This document shows, piece by piece, positions 28,676 through 37,984 of a stretch of 64,000 bases of DNA. Origin of the DNA: Phenylobacterium sp. (GTDB lineage Bacteria > Pseudomonadota > Alphaproteobacteria > Caulobacterales > Caulobacteraceae); assembly GCF_030645195.1 (NCBI RefSeq), contig NZ_JAUSLW010000030.1:1-64000 (forward strand), written 5' to 3'. Each line of letters opens with the position of its first letter. The stretch's first letter is position 1. Below the pieces are notes generated by a model that saw nothing but the letters and a program-made list of their open reading frames with translations, was not told where the DNA came from and did not search any database. Made by a program: the position numbers and the translations under genes.

Positions 28676-28701
28676 GGAACGAAGAACGACCTTCGGTCGT
28701 T
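28676..28701 (+). promoter_or_regulatory. EcfG-type promoter, GGAAC-N17-CGTT, facing egtB-egtD
   Basis: Forward strand reads GGAAC GAAGAACGACCTTCGGT CGTT; about 76 nt upstream of the 28778 start. Confidence 0.75.
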
Positions 28702-28777
28702 GACGGAAACCTGGGGGCAGGCTTCCTCGTGGTTCGCACCGCGACATCTCACACGCGTTCAGTTCGAAGGAGTATCC

Positions 28778-31000
28778 ATGGCGCCCTCCGATGACGCAGG
28801 TCCGTTGCCCGCCCCGCTCCGCGGCGTCCTTGACCAGTCGGTGGGGCGGTATCACCGTGTCCGCCAGGCCACCGAGGATCTCGTGCGGTTCCTGTCCAGC
28901 GAGGACATGGCCGCCCAGTCGATGCCTGACGCCAGCCCCGCCAAGTGGCACCTGGCTCATACCAGCTGGTTCTTCGAGACCTTCATGCTCGCGCCGAACC
29001 TGCCGGGCTACCGCCTCTTCGATCCCCGCTACGCCTACCTGTTCAATTCCTATTACGAGGCCCTGGGCCCGCGGCAGCCGCGGCCCGAGCGCGGCCTGCT
29101 GACCCGGCCCTCCCGCGACGAGGTCCTGGCCTACCGAGCCCACGTGGACGAAGCGATGCACGACCTGCTGTCCTCCGGGACGCCGGGCCTGGCCGAGCTG
29201 TTGGACCTGGGCCTGGCCCATGAGGAGCAGCACCAGGAACTGATCCTGATGGACATCCTGCACCTCTTCGCCCAGTCGCCCCTGAAGCCCGCCTATTCCC
29301 CCACCACCGCCCTGCCGGTGAGCGGCGATCCGGGGCCGGCCGGGACAGTGGACTTCGATGGCGGTCTGGTGGAGATCGGCCATGGCGGCGGGGGCTTCGC
29401 CTTCGACAACGAGGGGCCGCGCCACCAGGTCTTCCTCCAGCCCTTCAAGCTGGCCGACCGGCTGGTGACCAATGGCGAGTGGCTGGCCTTCATGGCCGAC
29501 GGCGGCTACGTCCGCCCGGAACTTTGGCTGGCCGAGGGCTGGGCCCAGGTCCAGGCCCAGGTCTGGCGCGCGCCGCTCTACTGGCAGGAGGCCGCCCACG
29601 GCTGGCTGGCCATGACCCTGCAGGGCCTGCGCGCCGTCGCGCCCCATGCCCCGGTCACCCACATCAGCTTCTACGAGGCCGACGCCTATGCGACCTGGGC
29701 CGGCGCCCGCCTGCCCACCGAGGCCGAATGGGAGCACGCCGCGGCGGGCCTGCCCATCGCCGGCAACTTCATGGGCTCGGGCCAGCTCGGCCCGGCCGCC
29801 ACCCAGGCCGGGGAGGGGCTGCGCCAGATGTTCGGCGACGTCTGGGAATGGACCCGCAGCGCCTATTCCCCCTATCCGGGCTTCCATCCGGCCGCCGGCG
29901 CGGTGGGGGAGTACAACGGCAAGTTCATGATCGGCCAGATGGTGCTGCGCGGCGGCGGCTGCGCCACACCGGAGCACCATGTGCGGGCGACCTACCGCAA
30001 CTTCTTCCACCCGCAGCAACGCTGGATGTTCTCGGGCCTGCGCCTGGCCTGGGACCGCCCCCCGAAGCAGGCCCTGGCCGAGGATGGCAGCTTCGCCGCC
30101 GACGTACTGGCGGGGCTGGCCAAGCCGCGGAAGTCGATCCCGGCCAAATACTTCTACGACGCCGAGGGCTCACGGCTGTTCGAGGAGATCTGCGACCTGC
30201 CGGAATACTATCCCACCCGCACCGAGGCCGCCCTGCTGCGCGCCAAGGCCGGCGAGATGGCCGCGGCGATCCCGGCCGGCGCGGCCCTGGTGGAGTTCGG
30301 CAGCGGGGCCAGCACCAAGACCCGTCTCCTGCTGGACGCCGCGCCGCAGTTGGCGGCCTACGTCCCCATCGACATCAGCAAGGCCGCCCTGGACGCCGCG
30401 GCGCAGGCTATCGGTCGCGACTATCCCGATCTGGTGGTGGCGCCCCTGGTGGACGACTTCACCACCGCCCTCAGCCTGCCGCCCGAGGTGTCGGGCATGA
30501 CCAGCGTCGGCTTCTTCCCCGGTTCCACCATCGGCAATTTCCGCCCCGACGAGGCGATCGCCTTCCTGGCCGGGGCGCGCCGCCTGCTGGGCCATGGCGC
30601 GGCCTTCCTGGTGGGGATGGACATCGTCAAGGACGAGGCGACCCTGGTGGCGGCCTATGACGACGCCCGGGGCGTCACGGCGGCCTTCAACCTCAACCTG
30701 CTGACCCGCATCAACCGCGAGCTCGACGGCGACTTCGACCTGGACGCCTTCCAGCACCGCGCGGTGTGGAACGCCCAGGAGAGCCGGATGGAGATGCACC
30801 TGGTGAGCACGCGCGCCCAGAGCGTCTCGGTGGCGGGGCGCAGCTTCGCCTTCGCGGCCGGGGAGACCCTGCACACCGAGAACTCCTACAAGTTCACGGT
30901 CGATGGCTTCGGAAAGCTGGCGGCGGCGGCGGGGTGGCGGCTGGAGCAGCGCTGGGAAAGCGCGGCGCCGAGCTTCGCCATGGTGCTGCTGAGGGCCTAG
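28778..31000 (+). CDS. Fused ergothioneine biosynthesis protein EgtB (sulfoxide synthase) - EgtD (histidine Nalpha-methyltransferase)
   Basis: N-terminal DinB/FGE-sulfatase module with iron motif GLAHEEQHQELIL and GARLPTEAEWEHAA...RGGGCATPEHHVRATYRNFFHPQQRWMFSGLRLAWD; C-terminal EgtD: IPAKYFYDAEGSRLFEEICDLPEYYPTRTEAALL...VEFGSGASTKTRLLLDA...VPIDIS...GFFPGSTIGNF. One uninterrupted frame; ATG at 28778. Confidence 0.93.
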   Translation: MAPSDDAGPLPAPLRGVLDQSVGRYHRVRQATEDLVRFLSSEDMAAQSMPDASPAKWHLAHTSWFFETFMLAPNLPGYRLFDPRYAYLFNSYYEALGPRQPRPERGLLTRPSRDEVLAYRAHVDEAMHDLLSSGTPGLAELLDLGLAHEEQHQELILMDILHLFAQSPLKPAYSPTTALPVSGDPGPAGTVDFDGGLVEIGHGGGGFAFDNEGPRHQVFLQPFKLADRLVTNGEWLAFMADGGYVRPELWLAEGWAQVQAQVWRAPLYWQEAAHGWLAMTLQGLRAVAPHAPVTHISFYEADAYATWAGARLPTEAEWEHAAAGLPIAGNFMGSGQLGPAATQAGEGLRQMFGDVWEWTRSAYSPYPGFHPAAGAVGEYNGKFMIGQMVLRGGGCATPEHHVRATYRNFFHPQQRWMFSGLRLAWDRPPKQALAEDGSFAADVLAGLAKPRKSIPAKYFYDAEGSRLFEEICDLPEYYPTRTEAALLRAKAGEMAAAIPAGAALVEFGSGASTKTRLLLDAAPQLAAYVPIDISKAALDAAAQAIGRDYPDLVVAPLVDDFTTALSLPPEVSGMTSVGFFPGSTIGNFRPDEAIAFLAGARRLLGHGAAFLVGMDIVKDEATLVAAYDDARGVTAAFNLNLLTRINRELDGDFDLDAFQHRAVWNAQESRMEMHLVSTRAQSVSVAGRSFAFAAGETLHTENSYKFTVDGFGKLAAAAGWRLEQRWESAAPSFAMVLLRA

Positions 31001-31049
31001 CGCGGCCGGAAGGCCGACGAGGCCATCCATTCCTGATGCTCGTGAAGAA

Positions 31050-31075
31050 ACGGCTCCGAGGGAGGTCGGAGCCGT
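31050..31075. terminator. Hairpin ACGGCTCCGA-gggagg-TCGGAGCCGT between convergent egtB-egtD and the KGG protein gene
   Basis: 10-bp perfect stem read directly. Confidence 0.75.
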
Positions 31076-31103
31076 GCCTTGTCTCAGTCGAGGGTCGGGA
31101 CGA

Positions 31104-31319
31104 TCAGCCTTCCAGCGGGCCGCGGGTGCGACCGCCGCCGCGGGAAGATTCGCCGCCCTTGCGCCCGGCCGAGGCCGCGAGGTCGCGGTCCTTGGCGAAG
31201 CTGCGTTTCTCCCCCGGCACGCTGGCGCCGCCCTTGCGGGCGATCTCACGCCGGCGCTCGGGGTTCATGGCGGCGAATCCGCGACGGGACTTCGGCTTGG
31301 CGTTGGGATCGAGGTCCAT
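31104..31319 (-). CDS. Small KGG-repeat stress-type protein
   Basis: MDLDPNAKPKSRRGFAAMNPERRREIARKGGASVPGEKRSFAKDRDLAASAGRKGGESSRGG; two RKGG motifs typical of con-10/GsiB-like proteins. Confidence 0.85.
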   Translation of the reverse strand: MDLDPNAKPKSRRGFAAMNPERRREIARKGGASVPGEKRSFAKDRDLAASAGRKGGESSRGGGRTRGPLEG

Positions 31320-31434
31320 GGGGCTACTCCTGATGATGCGTGCGTGCCGGGGAGGCGGTTGGGGGCCGCTTCACGTACGGTTACGCTCAGGCAAACCCTC
31401 AAGATGCAGGAGAGGTTGCGCGAAAAGTTGCGTC

Positions 31435-32681
31435 TTATTCGCGGCGCAGGGCCTCGATGGGGTCCAGCCGGGCCGCTCGCCAGGACGGATAGGCCCCGAA
31501 CACCAGGCCCACCAGGCTGGAGAAGCCCAGGGCCACGGGCCCGGCCCAGACGGGGATTGCGGCCGGCCAGGACCCGATCCTGGCGATGGCGATCGCCCCC
31601 AGGACGCCGATCAAGAGACCCAGGAGCCCCCCCACCAACGATAGCGTGATCGACTCCAGGGCGAACTGGATGAGGATGTCGGAGCGCCTGGCGCCGACCG
31701 CCATGCGCAGGCCGATCTCGCGGGTCCGCTCGGTCACCGCCACCAGCATTATGTTCATGATCCCCACGCCCCCCACCACCAGGGAGACCCCGGCCACGGC
31801 GGCCAGTAGGACGGTGAAGGTGCCGATGGCCGCCTGGGACGCCGCCAGGATCGAGGCCATGTTCTGGGTGGAGAAGTCGTCGTCGTCCCCCTGGCGGATG
31901 CGGTGGGTCTCCCGCAGCAGGTTGGTGGTGTCCTCCTGCACCCGGTCCAGGACCTCGGCGTCGGCGGCCTTCACATAGATTGTCTGGACGGTGTCGCCCC
32001 GGGCGCGGCGGCCGACGATGCGCGAGCGCACCGCCTCGAGCGGGCCCAGCAGCACGTCGTCCTGGTCCTGGCCGAAACTGGACTGGCCCTTGGGCGCCAG
32101 GACCCCGATCACCTCGAAGGGGACGCTGCGCACCCGCACACGCTTGCCGATGGGGTCGTCGTCGCCCCAGAGCTGGGTGGCGACGGTGGGGCCGATCACC
32201 ACAACCTTCTTGCCCTGGCGGGCCTCGCGGTCGTCGAACATCCGGCCCTGGGCGATCTCCAGATCGCGGGCGATGAGATAGGGCGGGGTGACGCCCTCGA
32301 TGCGGCTGTTCCAGTTGGCGCCGTCGGCGGTGAGCTGGGCCTGGCCGCGGACCACGGGGGCCACGGCGGCGACACCCTCCACCTGCTTGCCGATGGCCTC
32401 GGCGTCGGCGTCGGTGAGGGTCTGGCCCGAGCCCGCCGCCCCGCGCACCAGGCCGCCGCCAGGGCCCATGGCGCCGCCGCGGGCCGCTCCGGGGCTGACG
32501 ATGATCAGGTTGGAGCCGAGGCCGGCGATGGTGCTGGTGACCCTCTGCTGGGCCCCAAGGCCGATGGAGGTCATCATCACGACGGCCGCGACCCCGATCA
32601 CCACCCCCAGCGAGGTGAGGACCGAGCGCATGGGGTGGGCGACGATGGCGCCGGTGGCGAAGCGCAGGAGTTCGATGAACT

Positions 32682-32685
<4 letters not shown>
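31435..32685 (-). CDS. MacB-type ABC transporter permease
   Basis: [47 protein letters not shown]...[34 protein letters not shown]. Confidence 0.93.
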
Positions 32686-33365
<680 letters not shown>

Positions 33366-33375
33366 CGGCCGCGCT

Positions 33376-34962
33376 TCACGTCCGGGGCCGGCCGGAGCCG
33401 CCGGCGGCTCCGGGGGCGCCGCCGGCGAAGGGCGAGGCGGCCTTGACCTTGGGCTTGGGCCCGCCGCCGGTGATCACCTGGTCGCCGGCCTTCAGGGACG
33501 GACTGCGGATCTCTGTGAAGGAGCCGTCGGTGACCCCCACCCGCACGGGGACGGGGACCGGCTTATCGTCGCGCAGCACATAGACCACGCCCCCGGTCAT
33601 GCCGCCCGCGCCGCGGCCCTGGGCCATCGTGGCGCGCAGGACGGCGAGCTTCTGCTTCTGATCGGGGCGCAGCAGGGGTTCCAGCCTGGCCATGGCCGCC
33701 TCGGTGTTCTTGCGCATGGTCTCGCGCATGGCGCTGCGGTCGCCGCCGGCGCTGGCGAAGGCCGCGGCGGTCTTGGTGCGCAGGTCCGCCTCGATGGGCG
33801 CCCAGGCCTTCTGTTGGGCGGCGTCCAGGTCCAGCTGCTGGACCAGACGGGCCGCGCCCATGCCGCCGCGCTGACCGCCGCCACCCTGGGCCCGCTGGCC
33901 GCCGCCGAAGCCTCCGCCCATGCCGGGCGGGCCGAAGCCCCCGGCGGGGCGGGCGGCCTGGGCGTTGGCGCTGGCCGGCTGCCAGCGCAGGGCCGCGGCC
34001 GGGACCTTCATGACGCCGGCCTTCTGTTCGATGACGATGTCGGCGTTGGCGGTCATGCCGGGCAGGAGATTGCCCCTGGGATTGTCGGCCTCGGCCATCA
34101 CCGTATAGGCCACCACGTTCTGGTCGGTGACCGGCTGCTTGCGGACCTGGGTGACGATGCCGGTGAAGTTGTCATCCGGGAAGGCGTCGACGGTGAACTT
34201 GACGGCCTGACCCTCCTTGACCTGGCCGATGTCGGCCTCGTCGACGGAGATCTTTACCTGCACCTTGGACAGGTCCTGGGCGATGCGGAACAGCACCGGG
34301 GCCGACAGGCTGGCGGCCACGGTCTGGCCGGGCTCGATCTGGCGGTCGACGATCACCCCGTCGATGGGGGCCACGACCATCGTGCGCGACAGGTCCACCC
34401 GCGTGCTGCGCAGGGCCGCCTGGCTCTGGCCGACCCGGGCGCGGGTGGCCTCGACGCTGGCCGCGGCGGCGCGGTAGGTGGCCTGGGACTGGTCGAGGAC
34501 CGAGGGGGCGTAGAACCCTTTCTCCACCAGGATCTTCTTGCGATTGTAGTCGGCCTGGGCGTTGGCGGCCTGGGCCTGGGCCTGGCGCACCGCCGCGGCG
34601 CCGGCGGCGATGTCGGCCTGACCCTGGGCGACGCGGGATTCGTAGGTCTGGGGATCGAGGATGGCCAGCGTCTGGCCGGCCTTCACCTCGTCGTTGAAGT
34701 CCACCAGCACCTGGCGGATCTGGCCGGAGATCTGCGAGCCCACCTCCACCGTCACCAGAGCCTCCAGCGTGCCCGAGGCCGAGACCGAGCGGGTGATGGC
34801 GCCCTGGTCCACCGCCGCGGTGCGGTAGGGGTCCTTGGGTTCGTCCTTCTTGAGCACCCGGCAGCCGACCACGGTCAGCAGCGCCAGGAGCAGCACCGCC
34901 AGTCCGATCATGACCGGGCGAGGCAGCCGCATCCTGGAGGGTCGGGTCGGGTTCGGGCTCAA
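33376..34962 (-). CDS. MacA-like periplasmic adaptor with inserted Gly-rich/helical segment
   Basis: ITRSVSASGTLEALVTVEVGSQISGQIRQVLVDFNDEVKAGQTLAILDP...; insertion RPAGGFGPPGMGGGFGGGQRAQGGGGQRGG...LVQQLDLDAAQQKAWAPIEADLRTKT before the C-terminal VVYVLRDDKPVPVPVRVGVTDGSFTEI. Confidence 0.9.
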   Translation of the reverse strand: MSPNPTRPSRMRLPRPVMIGLAVLLLALLTVVGCRVLKKDEPKDPYRTAAVDQGAITRSVSASGTLEALVTVEVGSQISGQIRQVLVDFNDEVKAGQTLAILDPQTYESRVAQGQADIAAGAAAVRQAQAQAANAQADYNRKKILVEKGFYAPSVLDQSQATYRAAAASVEATRARVGQSQAALRSTRVDLSRTMVVAPIDGVIVDRQIEPGQTVAASLSAPVLFRIAQDLSKVQVKISVDEADIGQVKEGQAVKFTVDAFPDDNFTGIVTQVRKQPVTDQNVVAYTVMAEADNPRGNLLPGMTANADIVIEQKAGVMKVPAAALRWQPASANAQAARPAGGFGPPGMGGGFGGGQRAQGGGGQRGGMGAARLVQQLDLDAAQQKAWAPIEADLRTKTAAAFASAGGDRSAMRETMRKNTEAAMARLEPLLRPDQKQKLAVLRATMAQGRGAGGMTGGVVYVLRDDKPVPVPVRVGVTDGSFTEIRSPSLKAGDQVITGGGPKPKVKAASPFAGGAPGAAGGSGRPRT

Positions 34963-35101
34963 GAGGTGTCTCCACGACGCAGGGGCCGGCAGGTTAGGAA
35001 AGTCCGGCTGAACCGGGGATGACCTGCTTTGTCCAAGATCAGACAGGCGTTACGCGACAATTTCAGCCCGGTTCCAAGTCTTGCGGCCTGGCAACAAAGA
35101 C

Positions 35102-36457
35102 CTAGAGCGGAAGTTGCACCCGCGCGGTCAGGCCGCCCCCGGCGCGGTTGACCATCACCACGTCGCCGCCGTGGCCGCGCGCTACCGAACGGACCACCGC
35201 CAGGCCCAGGCCGATGCCGCCCGTCTGGCGGCTGCGGGAGGGTTCGCGGCGGTAGAAGGGCTCGAACACCCGCTCGGCGTCCTCCGGGGGAATGCCCGGA
35301 CCGTCGTCCTCGATCTCGACGATGGCGCTGGCGGCCTCGCGGTAGACCCGCGCCCGGGCGCGACCGCCGAATTTCACGGCGTTCTCCAGCAGGTTGGTGA
35401 ACAGGCGGCGCAGGGCTACGGGGTCGCCCTCGATCACCACCTTGTCGCCGCGCTCAACCTCGGTGTCGAAGCCGGTCTCGGCCATCTCGTCGCAGACGCT
35501 CTCCAGCAGGGAGGAGAGCTCCAGGGGCGTGCGGTCGGCTGGCCGGCTGGCGTCGCGCACGAAGGTCAGGGCCGCGGCGATCATCTCCTCCATCTGGTCG
35601 ATGTCGGCGGCCATCTTGGCGCGGGTCTCCTCCGGCGCGTTCTCGATGCGGAAGCGCAGGCGGGTCAGCGGCGTGCGCAGGTCGTGGGCGATGGCGCCGA
35701 CCATCGCGGTCCTATCCTCGACGTAGCGCCGCAGCCGGTCCTGCATGTCGTTGAAGGCGCGCACGGCGACATTGATCTCCGCCGTCCCCTTCAGGGAGAC
35801 CGGCAGGCGGGCGCCGCGCGGGTCGCGGCCCAGCCGCTCGGCGGCGTCGGCGAACATCTGGAACGGCTGGGCGAGCCTGCGCGCGAAGATGTAGGCCACC
35901 GGCGCCAGGGCGAGGCCCGAGAGCAACAGCCACAGCACGATGCGGCGCTGCCAGGGATCCAGGCCCAGGCCAGGGGTCGGACGCACCATGTCCCATCGCC
36001 CGTCGGGACGCTGCACCGCCACGTCGAAGGGGGCGATCAGGAAATGCTCCTCGCGCTCGCCCCCGGCCCGGGCCATGCGGTCGCGGATGATGCGGAAGAC
36101 CCGGCGGTCGGAGACCGGCAGGCGGGACGGCGCGGAGATCACCACCCGGTCCGACGTGACCCCGAACTCCCGGGCCAGCTCCGCGCGGATCTGCGGCACC
36201 GTGCGTCCCTCCATGGCCGGGGAGGGCGGTTTGGCGACGATCTTCAGCTCCAGCGGCCGCCGCTCGGTGAAGGCCGGCGCGTTCCCGCGGAAGGTCTGCA
36301 CCACCTCGCTCAGCCGATAGAAGTCCGGCGCCGGCGGCGGCAGGTTGAAGATCATGAACAGGCTGATGGCCTGGGAGGCCACCAGGCTGATGCCGATCAG
36401 GGTCAGCAGCCGGGCGAACAGCGACGCGGTCGGCCGCCCCGACCACGCGCTCGTCAT
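35102..36457 (-). CDS. Two-component sensor histidine kinase
   Basis: HAMP-like linker, H-box AIAHDLRTPLTRLRFRIE, N-box NLLENAVKFGG, G-boxes IEDDGPGIPPEDAERVFEPFYRRE...GGIGLGLAVVRSVARGHGG. Confidence 0.95.
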   Translation of the reverse strand: MTSAWSGRPTASLFARLLTLIGISLVASQAISLFMIFNLPPPAPDFYRLSEVVQTFRGNAPAFTERRPLELKIVAKPPSPAMEGRTVPQIRAELAREFGVTSDRVVISAPSRLPVSDRRVFRIIRDRMARAGGEREEHFLIAPFDVAVQRPDGRWDMVRPTPGLGLDPWQRRIVLWLLLSGLALAPVAYIFARRLAQPFQMFADAAERLGRDPRGARLPVSLKGTAEINVAVRAFNDMQDRLRRYVEDRTAMVGAIAHDLRTPLTRLRFRIENAPEETRAKMAADIDQMEEMIAAALTFVRDASRPADRTPLELSSLLESVCDEMAETGFDTEVERGDKVVIEGDPVALRRLFTNLLENAVKFGGRARARVYREAASAIVEIEDDGPGIPPEDAERVFEPFYRREPSRSRQTGGIGLGLAVVRSVARGHGGDVVMVNRAGGGLTARVQLPL

Positions 36458-37194
36458 GTCCGCTTCACCTTGGCGGTGAACATGTAGCCCTCGTTGCGGA
36501 TGGTGCGGATCAGGTCCTGGCCGCCGCCGCCGTCGTCCAGCTTGCGGCGCAGGCGGCTGATCTGGACGTCGATGGCCCGGTCGAAGGCGTCGGAGTCGGG
36601 GCCGCGGGCGAAGTCCAGCAGTTGGTCTCGGGTCAGGACCCGCTGGGGCCGCTCGACGAAGGCGCGCAGCAGGGAGAACTCGCCCGAGGACAGGTTCACC
36701 ACCACGCCCGGCGGCGAGCGTAGCTCGCGCCGCACCAGATCCAGCCGCCAGCCGGCGAACTCGCAGCCGGCCCCGCCGCCGTTCGATCCGCCCCGTTGCT
36801 CGGCCCGCCGCAGCACGGCGCGGACCCGGGCCAGCAGCTCACGCGGATTGCAGGGCTTGGCCAGGTAGTCGTCGGCGCCCAGCTCCAGGCCGACGATCCG
36901 GTCGGTATCCTCGCCCATGGCCGAGAGCATGATGATCGGCGGGCCTTCGCCGCTCAGCCGGCGGGCGATGGACAGGCCGTCCTCGCCGGGCAGCATGACA
37001 TCCAGCACGATCAGGTCGACGGGCCCCCGCTCCAGGGCCTGCTCCATCTCGCGCGCGTCGCAGGCGGTGTCGACGAGATAGCCGTGCTTGCCCAGGAAGT
37101 CGGAGACGACGTCGAGAATACCGGGGTCGTCGTCGACCATCAGGATGCGGGCGGTCGCGGGGACCTGGTCTGTACTGGGTTCCATTCGCGCCAT
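36454..37194 (-). CDS. OmpR-family response regulator
   Basis: ARILMVDDDPGILDVVSDFLGKHGY...LIVLDVMLPGEDGLSIARRL...GADDYLAKPCNPRELLARVRAVLRR; C-terminal winged helix. Confidence 0.95.
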   Translation of the reverse strand: MARMEPSTDQVPATARILMVDDDPGILDVVSDFLGKHGYLVDTACDAREMEQALERGPVDLIVLDVMLPGEDGLSIARRLSGEGPPIIMLSAMGEDTDRIVGLELGADDYLAKPCNPRELLARVRAVLRRAEQRGGSNGGGAGCEFAGWRLDLVRRELRSPPGVVVNLSSGEFSLLRAFVERPQRVLTRDQLLDFARGPDSDAFDRAIDVQISRLRRKLDDGGGGQDLIRTIRNEGYMFTAKVKRT

Positions 37195-37237
37195 TTTCAG
37201 CCCTCCGCGTAACGCACAGATTTCACGACTGAAATCG

Positions 37238-37909
37238 CTAATCCCCGGCCAGCACGTCGTCGGCGACGAAGGGGTTGGTCCGCCGTTCGATCCCGAACTT
37301 CGACATTGGACCGTGGCCGGAGACGAAGGCCACGTCGTCGCCGAGCGGCCACAGCTTGCCGGTGATGGAGTCGATCAGCTGCTGGTGGTTGCCGCGCGGG
37401 AAGTCGCTGCGCCCCACCGAACCCTGGAACAGCACGTCCCCCACCTGGGCGAAACGGGCCTCGCGATGGAAGAAGACCACGTGGCCTGGGGTGTGGCCCG
37501 GGCAGTGATAGACCTCGAACTGCGTCTCGCCGAGGGTGACCAGGTCGCCGTCCGCCAGCCAGCGGTCGGGCGTGAAGCTGCGGGCCTCGGGCATGCCCCA
37601 CTTGGCGCCGCTGGCCTCCATCTGGTCGATCCAGAAGGCGTCGTCGGGATGGGGTCCCTCGATGGGGACGCCGGTGGCGGCCTTCAGGGCCGCCGTGCCG
37701 CCGGCATGGTCCAGGTGGCCGTGGGTGATCCAGATCTTTTCGAGCGTCAGGTCGTGGGCCTTCAGGGCGTCGAGCAGGCGCGGGACCTCGCCGCCCGGAT
37801 CGATGATGGCCGCCTTCCTGGTCTTCACGCACCAGACGATGGTGCAGTTCTGCGCCAGGGGTGTGACCGGCGCGATGATGGCGCGGATGGGCGGGGACGT
37901 CTCGGACAT
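37238..37909 (-). CDS. MBL-fold metallo-hydrolase (glyoxalase II-like)
   Basis: CKTRKAAIIDPGG...IWITHGHLDHAGGTAALKAATGVPIEG...VYHCPGHTPGHVVFFH...SGHGP. Confidence 0.92.
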   Translation of the reverse strand: MSETSPPIRAIIAPVTPLAQNCTIVWCVKTRKAAIIDPGGEVPRLLDALKAHDLTLEKIWITHGHLDHAGGTAALKAATGVPIEGPHPDDAFWIDQMEASGAKWGMPEARSFTPDRWLADGDLVTLGETQFEVYHCPGHTPGHVVFFHREARFAQVGDVLFQGSVGRSDFPRGNHQQLIDSITGKLWPLGDDVAFVSGHGPMSKFGIERRTNPFVADDVLAGD

Positions 37910-37943
37910 GTCCCTAGCATCGGCGCAAGCCGCCCATAAGAAA

Positions 37944-37968
37944 AGGCCCGGGATGTGATCCCGGGCCT
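37944..37968. terminator. Hairpin AGGCCCGGGAT-gtg-ATCCCGGGCCT
   Basis: 11-bp perfect stem, located between the MBL gene 5' end and the 3' end of the permease gene; terminates the permease transcript. Confidence 0.82.
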
Positions 37969-37984
37969 CGCCTTGGACTTGGGC

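Noticed and set aside
31320-31434. EcfG promoter expected upstream of the KGG stress-type protein
   Set aside because: I looked for GTTCC...AACG on the appropriate strand and found none in the upstream interval.
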